Source: Pseudoxanthomonas indica
Lineage (GTDB): Bacteria; Pseudomonadota; Gammaproteobacteria; Xanthomonadales; Xanthomonadaceae
Direction: 5' to 3'
Assembly (NCBI RefSeq): GCF_900167565.1
Contig: NZ_FUZV01000002.1
Coordinates: forward strand, 1,364,001 to 1,428,000
DNA: 64,000 bases
Every line of letters begins with the position of its first letter. Position 1 is the first letter of the stretch. The translations under genes and the position numbers were made by a program. Of the stretch, positions 10,757 through 18,672 are shown piece after piece. Under the pieces are notes generated by a model. That model made no database searches. It had not been told where the DNA came from and saw nothing but the letters and a program-made list of their open reading frames with translations.

Positions 10757-11488
10757 TTACTTCGCTTTGGCCTGCTTGCCGTGGCGCTTCTGCACCAGCG
10801 GTCGATTCAAATCGCGCAAGGTGTCCTTGCCCACCCAGCGTTCGGCCTGATCCTCTGATGCGGCCAGCGTCCGGGCCAACGCCAACGCCTGTCCATACAG
10901 GCTGGCATTGCGATGGCCGATCGCGCGCAAGGCCCAACTGACGCCTTTCTTGACGAAGTTGCGCTCATCGCCCGCCGCTGCGGTGATCAGCTCCAGGGCG
11001 GCTTCGAACGGGGCGTCGCTGGCGCGTTTGTCGTGCACCGCCAGGCTAGCCAGCAGGGCAAAGGCCGTGCGCCGCTCGAATTCGCCACGGCGCGCACTCC
11101 AGCGCTTGACCTTGGTCCAGGCGTGCGGGCTGCGATCAAACAGGTGGAAGCAGAGCGTGTCGCAGATCGCCCAGTTGTCGAACTCGCGGCACCAGCGATC
11201 CATCTGCGTCGCGCTGAGTTGCAGGGGGTCGGCGACGAACGCCACCAGCGAGCGCGCCTCGTAGATGCCGGTATCCCACAGCGGATCGACCAGCGCAGGC
11301 TGGCGACCGATCTGCTTGCCAATCGCCTGGATGGTCGACATCGGTACGCCCAACGCATGCTCGTTGGGAATGCCGAAGCGGGTGAGGCCCTCGCGGTGGG
11401 TCTGGCTGGACTGGGCCTTGAGCTTGGCCACGGCCTGCGCAGCGGTGACGGGCGCGGGCGAATGCAACGCGGACTTGGTCGCGGCCAT
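10757..11488 (-). CDS. DNA alkylation repair protein, AlkD-like HEAT-repeat family
   Basis: A 243-residue, largely helical protein of the AlkC/AlkD class, which excises alkylated bases by wrapping DNA in a HEAT-like superhelix. Family-typical stretches are FGIPNEHALGVPMSTIQAIGKQIG near residue 40, LWDTGIYEARSLVAFVADP, WCREFDNWAICDTLCFHLFDRSP and ERNFVKKGVSWALRAIG. The C-terminus is Lys/Arg-rich (KRHGKQAKAK). It is convergent with serS and lies downstream of azoR on the same strand with a stem-loop between. Glycosylase activity is assumed from the family. Confidence 0.85.
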   Translation of the reverse strand: MAATKSALHSPAPVTAAQAVAKLKAQSSQTHREGLTRFGIPNEHALGVPMSTIQAIGKQIGRQPALVDPLWDTGIYEARSLVAFVADPLQLSATQMDRWCREFDNWAICDTLCFHLFDRSPHAWTKVKRWSARRGEFERRTAFALLASLAVHDKRASDAPFEAALELITAAAGDERNFVKKGVSWALRAIGHRNASLYGQALALARTLAASEDQAERWVGKDTLRDLNRPLVQKRHGKQAKAK

Positions 11489-11529
11489 GGAGCCTCCCCA
11501 ATGGGCGTGGCGGCAGCTTAACCGGCTTT

Positions 11530-11551
11530 CCGGCCACCCGTGGGTGGCCGG
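11530..11551. other. GC-rich stem-loop after azoR
   Basis: A perfect 9-base inverted repeat CCGGCCACC / GGTGGCCGG around a CGTG loop, extended by CGGCT...AGCCG with a bulge. It lies between azoR and the AlkD-like gene and could end azoR transcription, but no T-run follows on either strand. Confidence 0.6.
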
Positions 11552-11571
11552 AGCCGAGGGCAGGGGCTGGC

Positions 11572-12153
11572 TCAGGCCGCCAGCGGCAGGGGCGCCGGAA
11601 TCGAGCGCAGGGCCGTGGCAATGGCCTCGCTACGGTGCTGCGGCGACAGGCCGACGCCTTCGGCGCGGACGAATTCCACATCGGTGACGCCCAGGAAACC
11701 CAGCACGAACTTCAGATAGGGCTCCTGGAAATCGCTGACCGCGCCGGCGGCGTGGACGCTGCCACGGGCGCTGGCGATGATCACCTTCTTGCCACCGGCC
11801 AGGCCGACCGGGCCGTTTTCGGTGTAGCGGAAGGTGCGGCCGGCCACGGCAATGCGATCAATCCAGGCCTTGAGCGAGGAGGGGACGGTGAAATTGATCA
11901 TCGGCGCCCCAATCACCACGACATCGGCGTCCAGGAATTCCTGCAGCGTGGCTTCCGACTGTTCCGCCGCAGCGGTGTCGGACTTGCTGAGCACCGGGGC
12001 GGTGAGGTGGGGAAGCGGCTGTGCGTCCAGGTCCTTGTAGCTGACCTTCAGGCCGGGTACCTCGTCCTGCCAACGGGCTACGATGGCGGCGGTGAGTTCG
12101 CGGGTCACCGAGTGGCCGGCCAGCGAGCTGCTGTCGATGTGCAATAGTTTCAT
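11572..12153 (-). CDS. azoR: FMN-dependent NADH-azoreductase
   Basis: A 193-residue flavodoxin-fold enzyme that reduces quinones and azo compounds with NADH. The start MKLLHIDSSSLAGHSVTRELT has the phosphate-binding SSxxxxS-type loop for FMN. The other FMN loops are APMINFTVPSSLKAWIDR (about residues 83-100) and SARGSVHAAG. It is divergent from a LysR-type regulator over a 118-base intergenic region, a layout in which the regulator often controls the neighbour. The physiological substrate is likely a quinone; azo dyes are the assay substrates of the family. Confidence 0.93.
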   Translation of the reverse strand: MKLLHIDSSSLAGHSVTRELTAAIVARWQDEVPGLKVSYKDLDAQPLPHLTAPVLSKSDTAAAEQSEATLQEFLDADVVVIGAPMINFTVPSSLKAWIDRIAVAGRTFRYTENGPVGLAGGKKVIIASARGSVHAAGAVSDFQEPYLKFVLGFLGVTDVEFVRAEGVGLSPQHRSEAIATALRSIPAPLPLAA

Positions 12154-12271
12154 GATGACTCTCCGGTTCGATGCGGGCGTTGCCGCGTTGGAGAGGATCT
12201 TGGGCTGTTGCAGAAATGGAATAAAGCTGGTTAAATATCACTGATTGTTCTGTCCTTGGAACTATAACGCC

Positions 12272-13279
12272 ATGCAGCACGACCTCAACGATCTCTATTA
12301 CTTCGCCATGGTGGTCGATCACGGCGGTTTCGCCGCCGCCGAGCGCGCCCTGGGCATCCCCAAGTCGCGCCTGAGCCGGCGCATCAGCCAATTGGAAACG
12401 GATCTGGGCGTGCGCTTGTTGCAGCGGTCCACGCGCCGCTTTGCGGTGACGGACGTGGGCATGAGCGTGCATCGCCATGCACAGACCATGCTGGCCGAAG
12501 CCCAGGCTGCGCGCGAAGTGGTGGATCGCCTCAGCGCCGAACCACGCGGCGTGGTGCGCGTGAGCGTGCCGGTGGCGGTGGCGCAGATGCAGCTGCCGAA
12601 GATCCTGCCCAAATTCCTCGACAAATACCCCAAGGTCCGCCTGCAGTTGCACGTCAACAACCGGCGCGTGGACATCATCAATGAAGGCTACGACGTGGCC
12701 TTGCGCGTGCGCGCCAAGCTGGATGACGACGGCAGCCTGGTGATGCGCAGCTTCGGCCAGATCCAGGAATTGCTGGTGGCCAGCCCGAAGTACCTCAATC
12801 GCGCCGGACGCCCGCAGACGCCGGAAGACCTGACCAGCCACGTCACCCTGAGCATCAGCGAAGACGAGGCGCGCCAGCGTTGGGAACTGCATGGTCCCAA
12901 TGGCGAAGTGCGTCGCGTTGAACTGCAGCCGCGCCTGGCCGGTTTCGACTTCCCGTTGCTGCAGGCGATGGCCAAGGATGGTTACGGCATCACCCTGTTG
13001 CCGGAAACCGTCTGCGCCGAAGCGGTGCGCAAGGGCGAACTGGAAGTGGTCCTGCCGGAATGGTCGCTGCCGCAGGGCATCTGCCACGCCGTGTTCGCCT
13101 CGCGCCGCGGCCTGCTGCCGGCGGTGCGGGTATTCATCGATTTCCTGGCCGAACACCTGCCGCAGCAGATTGAATCCTCGCGCCTGGACTGCGGCGGCAA
13201 ATGCACCGAAGCCGCCAACAAAGCCCTGGAACTGGCGCTGGACAATGCCAACGCGGCAAAGGTGAAGAAAGCCTCCTGA
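12272..13279 (+). CDS. LysR-type transcriptional regulator, probable controller of azoR
   Basis: A 335-residue regulator. The N-terminal winged helix-turn-helix (about residues 1-62) contains YYFAMVVDHGGFAAAERALGIPKSRLSRRISQLE, and a periplasmic-binding-protein-like effector domain follows (about 90-300). The start at MQHDLNDLYYF is chosen over an upstream in-frame start because the family begins there. It is divergent from azoR, so it may respond to quinone or electrophile stress; no cognate ligand can be inferred. The C-terminal 30 residues (CGGKCTEAANKALEL) extend beyond the usual fold. Confidence 0.9.
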   Translation: MQHDLNDLYYFAMVVDHGGFAAAERALGIPKSRLSRRISQLETDLGVRLLQRSTRRFAVTDVGMSVHRHAQTMLAEAQAAREVVDRLSAEPRGVVRVSVPVAVAQMQLPKILPKFLDKYPKVRLQLHVNNRRVDIINEGYDVALRVRAKLDDDGSLVMRSFGQIQELLVASPKYLNRAGRPQTPEDLTSHVTLSISEDEARQRWELHGPNGEVRRVELQPRLAGFDFPLLQAMAKDGYGITLLPETVCAEAVRKGELEVVLPEWSLPQGICHAVFASRRGLLPAVRVFIDFLAEHLPQQIESSRLDCGGKCTEAANKALELALDNANAAKVKKAS

Positions 13280-13345
13280 GCAAAAGGGCGGCCGGCGTGC
13301 GAAAATGCCGCCGCTTCGCGAATCAGCGTAGAAGTAAAACAATAT

Positions 13346-13435
13346 GGAGAGATGGCCGAGCGGTTTAAGGCAGCAGTCTTGAAAACTGCCGTAGGTGTAA
13401 GCCTACCGTGGGTTCGAATCCCACTCTCTCCGCCA
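13346..13435 (+). tRNA. tRNA-Ser(UGA)
   Basis: A 90-base gene beginning GGAGAGA and ending TCTCTCC-G-CCA, with the CCA encoded. The anticodon loop CTTGAAA gives anticodon TGA. The long variable arm (gtaggtgtaagcctac) is characteristic of class II serine tRNA, and the T-loop is GGTTCGAATCC. A rho-independent terminator follows at once. The 3' end of the gene is mirrored downstream by a perfect 22-base inverted repeat. Confidence 0.98.
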
Positions 13436-13488
13436 CATACGCATAGGCCCCCGCAAGGGGGCTTTTGCGTATGTGGCGGAGAGAGTGG
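13421..13488. repeat. Inverted copy of the tRNA-Ser 3' end forming a long hairpin
   Basis: Bases 13421-13442 (T-stem end, acceptor strand, CCA and seven downstream bases) are a perfect reverse complement of 13467-13488. Inside lies the terminator stem GCCCCC-gcaa-GGGGGC. Beyond the right arm the sequence still resembles the inverted tRNA imperfectly (ggatttgacgagaaccc against ggattcgaaccc), so the inverted duplication may originally have been longer. Confidence 0.9.
13447..13466 (+). terminator. Intrinsic terminator of tRNA-Ser
   Basis: The stem GCCCCC / GGGGGC closes on a GCAA tetraloop and is followed by TTTT. It begins 12 bases after the encoded CCA and sits at the centre of the larger tRNA-derived inverted repeat. 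Confidence 0.85.
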
Positions 13489-13631
13489 ATTTGACGAGAA
13501 CCCGGTTCGACAATCCGCGCAGCGGATTTGCACCGCCACTTTGTGACTCAAGTTTCATCGGCGCCGTCGAGCCGCTGAATAGTGATGCTCTCCGTTATTC
13601 TCGTTGTGCATCGACAATAACGAGGAGTTAC

Positions 13632-13958
13632 ATGGCTGCAAAATTTTTCATCACCCGCACCGAACAGCATCACCACTTTGTCTTGAAGGCCGGCAATGGC
13701 CAACAGATGCTGGTCAGCCCGCAGTTCACCAAAGCCGACGATTGCCAGCAGGCCATTGAAGCGATCCGGGAAAGTCCGTCATTGCCGGATCGCTTCCAGC
13801 TCAGCTCGGTGGCCAACGGAAAATGCCTGTTCCATGTAGTGGATCGGGATGCACGCATCGTCGGTACCAGCCAGCTGTATTCCAGCGAAGTGACCCGCGC
13901 CGCCGGCATCGCCTCGGTGTGTGTCAGCGCCGGCGTCGCCAAGCTGGTGGAGGCTTGA
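13632..13958 (+). CDS. YegP-type DUF1508 protein
   Basis: A 108-residue protein of two tandem copies of the about 50-residue DUF1508 fold (KFFITRTEQHHHFVLKAGNGQ, then DRFQLSSVANGKCLFHVVD). The second half ends with TRAAGIASVCVSAGVAKLVE, matching the family's RxxGIxSVxxNA pattern. The start follows a strong ribosome site (CGAGGAG) with 5 bases between. No function is established for the family; members are small and cytosolic. It stands alone after tRNA-Ser and ends in an intergenic stem-loop. Confidence 0.85.
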   Translation: MAAKFFITRTEQHHHFVLKAGNGQQMLVSPQFTKADDCQQAIEAIRESPSLPDRFQLSSVANGKCLFHVVDRDARIVGTSQLYSSEVTRAAGIASVCVSAGVAKLVEA

Positions 13959-13983
13959 AGCGCGGGGAACCCGCAGAAGCAGG

Positions 13984-14012
13984 CCTGGCGTCGATGCGAT
14001 TCGGCGCCAGGC
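13984..14012. other. Stem-loop between the DUF1508 gene and the glutathione transferase gene
   Basis: The arms GCCTGGCG and CGCCAGGC flank a 13 to 14-base loop, followed after 14 bases by a smaller AGCCCATTGGGCT palindrome. The position suits a terminator for the DUF1508 gene, but no T-run is present. Confidence 0.45.
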
Positions 14013-14105
14013 CCTTCGCTCCTTAGCCCATTGGGCTTGCTGTGCGCCGCACCATCTGACGAGACTGCCCGCATTGACGCCGCATGGTGCGCGCGGGAGG
14101 TATCG

Positions 14106-14801
14106 ATGGCCCTGGTTCTGTTCTATCACCCGTTGGCTTCGTTCTGCCACAAGGTCACGATTGCCTTGTACGAGAACGGCACGGATTTCACGCCCGAGAT
14201 CATTCGCCACGATCTGCCCAGCGACCGCGCCGCACTGCTGGAAGCCTGGCCGGTCGGCAAGATGCCGGTGTTGCGGGACGAGGAGCGCGCGCTGACGATT
14301 CCGGAGTCCAGCCTGATCATCGAGTATCTGGACACGCATTATCCTGGTCCGCGCGCCCTGTTGCCGCGTGACGCCGACGCGGCGTTGCAGGCCCGGTTGT
14401 GGGATCGCTTCTTTGATCTGTACGTGCAGGTGCCCATGCAGAAGCATGTGGCCGATCGCCTGCGGCCCGACGATCAGCGTGACCCGTACGGCGTGGCCGA
14501 GGCGACCGCGACGCTGGAGACCGCTTACCGGATGCTGGAGGCCCATCTGGAGGGTCGGCAATGGGTGTTGGGTGATGCCTTCTCGATGGCCGATTGCGCC
14601 GCCGCACCCGCGTTGTTCTACGCCGGCGTCATCCATCCGTTTCCGGAGAACGCCACGCGCATTCGCGATTATCTGGGCCGTTTGATGGCGCGCCCGTCGG
14701 TGCATCGCACCTATGAGGAAGCCAAGCCCTTCATCCAGTACTTCCCGTATCGCGCGCAGATGCCGGTGGGCTGGGGCGGCGTGGACTGGCCGACCGACTG
14801 A
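14106..14801 (+). CDS. Glutathione S-transferase family protein
   Basis: A 231-residue cytosolic enzyme with an N-terminal thioredoxin-like domain (about residues 1-80): LVLFYHPLASFCHKVTIALYENG, then the cis-Pro segment KMPVLRDEE and the glutathione gamma-Glu contact PESSLIIEYLDTHY. An all-helical C-terminal domain follows (WVLGDAFSMADCAAAPALFY). The ATG at 14106 has a GGGAGG ribosome site; an upstream in-frame ATG (14031) lacks one. Substrate is unknown. It is convergent with a small secreted protein gene. Confidence 0.9.
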   Translation: MALVLFYHPLASFCHKVTIALYENGTDFTPEIIRHDLPSDRAALLEAWPVGKMPVLRDEERALTIPESSLIIEYLDTHYPGPRALLPRDADAALQARLWDRFFDLYVQVPMQKHVADRLRPDDQRDPYGVAEATATLETAYRMLEAHLEGRQWVLGDAFSMADCAAAPALFYAGVIHPFPENATRIRDYLGRLMARPSVHRTYEEAKPFIQYFPYRAQMPVGWGGVDWPTD

Positions 14802-14826
14802 ACCCGGCCGGCCCGCGCCGCGGGTT

Positions 14827-15345
14827 TCAACGTCGCGCGGCTTCCAGGCGGCCTTTCAGGTAGCCAAGCTTTTCTGCGTCGTTGTCACCGCTGGCGATGT
14901 CGAGATCGCCCCGCGTAATCTTGTCCACATAGGTATCGCAGACATGGATGCGGCGGGCGATGTCCGGCTCCGCGTCGAGCATGTCGGGAAAGGTTCGGGC
15001 CACTTCATTGGCCGCATCGTCGAGCGCCTGGTCGACTTCGGCGCGGGTCATGCCTTCGCGCAGCCCGACCACCATGGCCTCGTTGTGCAGCGTGGCCGAG
15101 AGATCGACATACGCCATGTTGCGGGATTTCCACACGTTCAGCGCATCGAGGGATCGCGCGGAAAAGCCCGGGTCCTGCTTCATGCAGTACTCGAAAATCG
15201 TCGTCACCGTGGCGGTGGTCATGTTGATCTCGTTCAACGAGATCAGCATGAGCTTTTCCTGCGCACTGAATTCGCCGTCGTCGGCGCGAGCGATGCCGGT
15301 CGCGGACAGCAGCAACCCGCACAGGCAGGCGAGCATGGTCTTCAT
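14827..15345 (-). CDS. Secreted protein of unknown function
   Basis: A 172-residue protein with a Sec signal peptide (MKTMLACLCGLLLSATGIARA, likely cut after ARA at residue 21). The mature part is hydrophilic and probably helical and has two Cys (EYCMKQDP and IHVCDTYVD) that could form a disulfide in the periplasm. No family was recognised. It is convergent with the glutathione transferase gene and lies downstream of the PEP-mutase-like gene on the same strand with a stem-loop between them. Confidence 0.7.
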   Translation of the reverse strand: MKTMLACLCGLLLSATGIARADDGEFSAQEKLMLISLNEINMTTATVTTIFEYCMKQDPGFSARSLDALNVWKSRNMAYVDLSATLHNEAMVVGLREGMTRAEVDQALDDAANEVARTFPDMLDAEPDIARRIHVCDTYVDKITRGDLDIASGDNDAEKLGYLKGRLEAARR

Positions 15346-15378
15346 CGATTCCCCTGAAAGGCGCCGGGCGCCGTATTT

Positions 15379-15413
15379 CCCCGCCGCCACTCTAGCGCGG
15401 CGGCGGGGCTTTT
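15379..15413. other. Strong GC stem-loop with T-run on the plus strand
   Basis: A 10-base perfect inverted repeat CCCCGCCGCC / GGCGGCGGGG with a 10-base loop, followed by CTTTT on the plus strand. The flanking genes are both on the minus strand, where only AAAT follows, so it may block antisense transcription or act as a weak terminator of the PEP-mutase-like gene. Confidence 0.6.
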
Positions 15414-15417
15414 GGCA

Positions 15418-16230
15418 TCAGGGGCCATTGAACAGAGCGTTGGCCTGCCCATAGGGCAGGGCGGTGGCGTCGGCGTCAATCCGCGGTTGTTCGAGGAAGG
15501 CCGAAGCGCGTTCGCGCAGATGTCCCAAGGCCGATTCGACCAGGGCAGAGCCGGCACTGAGCCGACGCACGCCCCACTCGGACAGCACATCCACCGCGGG
15601 CAATGCGGCGCGCCAGAGGACATTCACAGGCAGGCCGGCCTGCCCGGCGATGGCGCGGATGTCGGCTTCGGCGGTCACGCCGGGCACGAACAGACCGTCG
15701 GCGCCGGCCTCGCGATAGACCCGCGCGCGTTCCAGCGTGGCCTGGATGCTCGGTTCGCCGGGCGCGGCCAGCTGGCGCAGATACACGTCAGTGCGCGCAT
15801 TGACGAACACGTCCACCTGCTCCTGCGCGCAGCGTTCGCGGATGCGCTTGATCTTGGCGGCCAGCAGGGCCGGTTCGCGTCCGCTGTCTTCCAGGTTGAT
15901 GCCGGAAACACCGCGACGAACCAGCTGCAGCACGGCATCGGCCACGCTGTCCGCGTCGTCGGAGTAACCGGCTTCGAAATCGACGCTCAACGGCACGTCG
16001 ATCACCCGGGCGATGGATTCCACCGAGTCGAACACGCGATCGAGCGGAAGCTGGTTGCCATCGCCATAGCCCTGTGCCCATGCAACACCGGCACTGGTGG
16101 TGGCAATGGCGCGTGAGCCCAGCGACGCCAGCAGGCGTGCGGTGCCGGCGTCCCAGGCATTGGCCAAGCGAAGCACGCCGTCGGCATGCAGATGGCGGAA
16201 ATGGGCGGTGTGCTCGGCGGTGCGGATCAT
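15418..16230 (-). CDS. Isocitrate lyase / phosphoenolpyruvate mutase family protein
   Basis: A 270-residue TIM-barrel protein. It shows the family's Mg-binding segment DFEAGYSDD (about residues 85-93), the GINLEDSG strand and VNARTDVYLR. The catalytic Cys motif of true isocitrate lyases (KKCGH) is absent; members lacking it include oxaloacetate decarboxylases and C-C lyases acting on 2-oxo or acyl-phosphonate substrates. The exact reaction is therefore unknown. The start at MIRTAEHTAHFRHLH is preferred to an ATG 15 codons upstream. Confidence 0.85.
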   Translation of the reverse strand: MIRTAEHTAHFRHLHADGVLRLANAWDAGTARLLASLGSRAIATTSAGVAWAQGYGDGNQLPLDRVFDSVESIARVIDVPLSVDFEAGYSDDADSVADAVLQLVRRGVSGINLEDSGREPALLAAKIKRIRERCAQEQVDVFVNARTDVYLRQLAAPGEPSIQATLERARVYREAGADGLFVPGVTAEADIRAIAGQAGLPVNVLWRAALPAVDVLSEWGVRRLSAGSALVESALGHLRERASAFLEQPRIDADATALPYGQANALFNGP

Positions 16231-16331
16231 CGGCGTTCCTGGTGGCGGAGTGCCGACATCCTGCCACGAACCCATCCGGGTGGACTCACCGGAATCGGCC
16301 TACATCGTTGCGGCGGAAGCGGCCACGCCGC

Positions 16332-16556
16332 TCACGAATTGATCCGGTTTAGGCGGTGAAACAAACGCCACTTGCCGTCGCCGCCTTCGACATTGATGGC
16401 GTAGTCCAGGCCCTGCTGTTCGCGCTGGCGCGCCAGTTGGTTGGCATAGCTCAACGCATCCAAACGCGATTGGAAGTGCAGGGGTTCGGATTCGTTGATC
16501 GACAGCAGGAAGCTGCCATCGTTGCCAGGGGAATGCGGTATGTCGAACGTCATCAT
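16332..16556 (-). CDS. Small hypothetical protein (74 aa)
   Basis: A predicted soluble 74-residue protein with MMTFDIPHSPGNDG at the start and a middle of LDALSYANQLARQREQQGLDYAINVEGGDGKWRLFH. The pattern of a helix with periodic Ala/Gln followed by a WRLF strand resembles small DUF2188-like proteins, but the match is too short to assign. Codon use fits its neighbours. It lies alone before a 480-base region with no convincing gene. Confidence 0.5.
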   Translation of the reverse strand: MMTFDIPHSPGNDGSFLLSINESEPLHFQSRLDALSYANQLARQREQQGLDYAINVEGGDGKWRLFHRLNRINS

Positions 16557-17036
16557 GGGCTAAAGGCGATCAATTCGCTGCGCGCAGACTAGCGTCAGTG
16601 ATGTCATCACCATGCAAAGAACTTGTGCGCGTGGTGTGGACGCAACGAGCGTCACGTCTACACGCGGCCTTCGCAATTGGCTGGGTATATCTGCATGGAT
16701 GGCGGGCGTCGCCCTGCGGCGCCATCCCCGAACCGGCTGATGACCCGGGGCGTCATGGAGAACCCGATGTCCGCATGCCTGCATGCGGCACCCGGCGGTC
16801 AGTCGCGAGCCCGACACCGTCGCCGTCCGGAGCCGGGGCGGTTCTCGAACCTCGACCAAGCCCATGATCCCTGCCTCGCAGCCCGTTGCCTGGGCGGAAT
16901 CTGGCCATGCCGCAGGCTCATCGCCTGGCGCGCCGGCCAGTGCGGCCGTGACGCCAGAGGGCGCTAGAATATGAGTTGCGATGCGCGTGAGCGGCCCACT
17001 AGGGTCGGGCGGGCAGGCAATTTGGGGAAGTGGACG
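16557..17036. other. 480-base region without a convincing gene, upstream of the response regulator
   Basis: Several reading frames cross it on both strands, but none has codon bias, a ribosome site or a recognisable product. It holds a hairpin CCGCATG-cctg-CATGCGG near 16770-16790 and a TAGAAT hexamer (16965-16970) that could be the -10 box for the response regulator gene. It may be a long leader or an unrecognised RNA gene. Confidence 0.4.
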
Positions 17037-17684
17037 ATGGCGATACGCGTATTCCTGATCGACGACCATGCCCTGGTACGTACCGGCATGCGTCTGATCC
17101 TGGAATCCGAAGACGACATCGAAGTGGTGGGCGAAACCGAAAGTGGTGAAGCAGCGCTGCCGCAATTGCGTGTGCTTGAACCCGACGTGGTGTTGTGCGA
17201 TCTGCACCTGCCGGGCTACAGCGGGCTCGAGGTGACCGAGCGCATCGTCAAGGCCCACCAGTCCACCCGCGTCATCATTGTCTCCGTGCTGGAAGACGGC
17301 CCGCTGCCCAAGCGTCTGCTCGAGGCCGGCGCGTACGGCTACGTGGGCAAGGGCGGCGATGCACAGGAGTTGATCCGCGCAGTGCGAGATGTCGCCCGTG
17401 GTCGCCGCTATCTGGGCACCAGCATTGCGCAGAACCTGGCGCTGCTGAACGTGGGCGGCGAGGCCTCGCCTTTCGATTCGCTGTCGCCACGCGAGCTGGA
17501 AGTGGCGATGCTGCTGATCCAAGGCATGCGCCAGGAAGAAATCGCCAAGCGCCTGAGCCTGAGCGCGAAGACGGTGAACACCCACAAGGCCCGCCTGTTC
17601 GAGAAGGCCGGCGTCACCGACAACATCGCACTGGCGCGCATGGCCGTGCAGTACGGCCTGCTGGACCCGACGCGCTCGTTCTGA
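17037..17684 (+). CDS. LuxR-type response regulator (GacA/UvrY-like)
   Basis: A 215-residue NarL/FixJ-family regulator. The receiver domain (about 1-120) has the acidic pair D9-D10, the phospho-acceptor D55 in VVLCDLHLPG and K105 in VGKGG. The C-terminal LuxR helix-turn-helix (about 148-205) is LSPRELEVAMLLIQGMRQEEIAKRLSLSAKTVNTHK. Overall it is closest in pattern to GacA/UvrY, which with a BarA/GacS kinase drives small RNAs of the Csr/Rsm system. No kinase or uvrC gene is beside it, so the pairing is inferred. The ATG at 17037 is chosen by homology over an upstream frame start. Confidence 0.85.
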   Translation: MAIRVFLIDDHALVRTGMRLILESEDDIEVVGETESGEAALPQLRVLEPDVVLCDLHLPGYSGLEVTERIVKAHQSTRVIIVSVLEDGPLPKRLLEAGAYGYVGKGGDAQELIRAVRDVARGRRYLGTSIAQNLALLNVGGEASPFDSLSPRELEVAMLLIQGMRQEEIAKRLSLSAKTVNTHKARLFEKAGVTDNIALARMAVQYGLLDPTRSF

Positions 17685-17742
17685 CGCGCTGGCCGGGGAA
17701 CCGGAGCCGTTCGGCTCCGGCGCGCAGGCCAGCAGCCACGCT

Positions 17743-18438
17743 TCAGAAGTGGAAATTCAAGCCCAGGTAAGCCTCACCGCTGGACAGGTCCAGACGCATC
17801 TGCTCGTCGACCAGACCGCGCGCATTGGTGAAGGTGTTGTAGCCGCTCTCGACGGTCCCCTGGTTGATCCAGCGATAGCCGGCTTCCAGGCCGAAACGGG
17901 GGGTGAAGTGATAGCCGCCGCCAGCGCCCAGTGACCAGGTGAGGTTGTCCTGCGTGTGCGGAGCGTAGCGACGATTGATGTTGCCCTGCCAGCCGCTGGA
18001 TTCGATCCGGCTGACGCCCAGGCCCACGGATCCGAACACGTAGAACTTCTCGCCGAACGGCACATCCCGATAGAGGTTGGCCATGAGCCGCGAGGTTTCC
18101 ACCTGATGGTGGTTGTAGCTGGTCGGAAAGCGGGTGGAGCCGCTGGTGAATTCGGCCGATTGGGCAAAGGCATATTCGCCTTCCACGCGCCATGCAGCGG
18201 AGAAGCGATGGCCGTACGCGAGCGTGCCGGCGAGGTCGGAGTCGGATTCCTGGCCGCTGACGAACGCGCCGATGCCCGGGCGGGCGCTGAGATCCATGCC
18301 GTCGGCCTGCAGGCGCGCGGCGGCGACCTTGATCGAGACGTAGTCGGTGAACGATTCACTGGCTGAAGCAAGGCCAGGCAGGGTAGCAAGCAAAAGCAGG
18401 GCGATCGTGGGGTGCAGGGTGTTGCGATGGCGGGTCAT
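17743..18438 (-). CDS. Outer-membrane beta-barrel protein
   Basis: A 231-residue protein with a signal peptide (HPTIALLLLATLPGLASA) and a mature part of alternating strands with aromatic girdles: AGTLAYGHRFSAAWRVEGEYAFAQ, YVFGSVGLGVSRI, LTWSLGAGGGYHFTPRFGLEAGYRWI and the terminal AYLGLNFHF. The last Phe is the usual recognition residue for BAM-mediated insertion. It resembles 8-stranded OmpA/OmpW/Opa-type barrels, probably with long loops. The start could also be an ATG four codons upstream. Function may be structural or adhesive. Confidence 0.85.
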   Translation of the reverse strand: MTRHRNTLHPTIALLLLATLPGLASASESFTDYVSIKVAAARLQADGMDLSARPGIGAFVSGQESDSDLAGTLAYGHRFSAAWRVEGEYAFAQSAEFTSGSTRFPTSYNHHQVETSRLMANLYRDVPFGEKFYVFGSVGLGVSRIESSGWQGNINRRYAPHTQDNLTWSLGAGGGYHFTPRFGLEAGYRWINQGTVESGYNTFTNARGLVDEQMRLDLSSGEAYLGLNFHF

Positions 18439-18622
18439 GCAGGGGCTCAAAGTGGGGAGGGTAGCGCCGTTCCGCGCGCATCACGCAGCGGAAGGCGGGC
18501 AAACCCTAACGATGCGCTCCATGACGTGCCAAGCACCGCGCTTCCAATATGGGTCAAGGCACATGTCGGTCATGCGTATCGCGGATCTTCGACAGCATCG
18601 CTGCTTTGCCGAGCGCAAAAAA

Positions 18623-18654
18623 AAAACCGGCTGCCGAGGCAGCCGGTTTTTCTT
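18623..18654. terminator. Intrinsic terminator of rne (bidirectional)
   Basis: The stem ACCGGCTGC-cgag-GCAGCCGGT is flanked by A-runs on the left and T-runs on the right, so it can act on both strands. On the minus strand it lies just after the rne stop. Confidence 0.88.
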
Positions 18655-18672
18655 TCAGGCAGTGTCGATGAA

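Noticed and set aside
13352..13546. Reading frame running through tRNA-Ser
   Set aside because: The frame translates the tRNA and its inverted copy; the PPHTHRPPQGGFCVCGG-like product is a frequent annotation artefact at serine tRNA genes.
16598..16967. Small plus-strand genes in the 16.6-17 kb gap
   Set aside because: Overlapping frames in two registers, no ribosome site, no codon bias and no family likeness.
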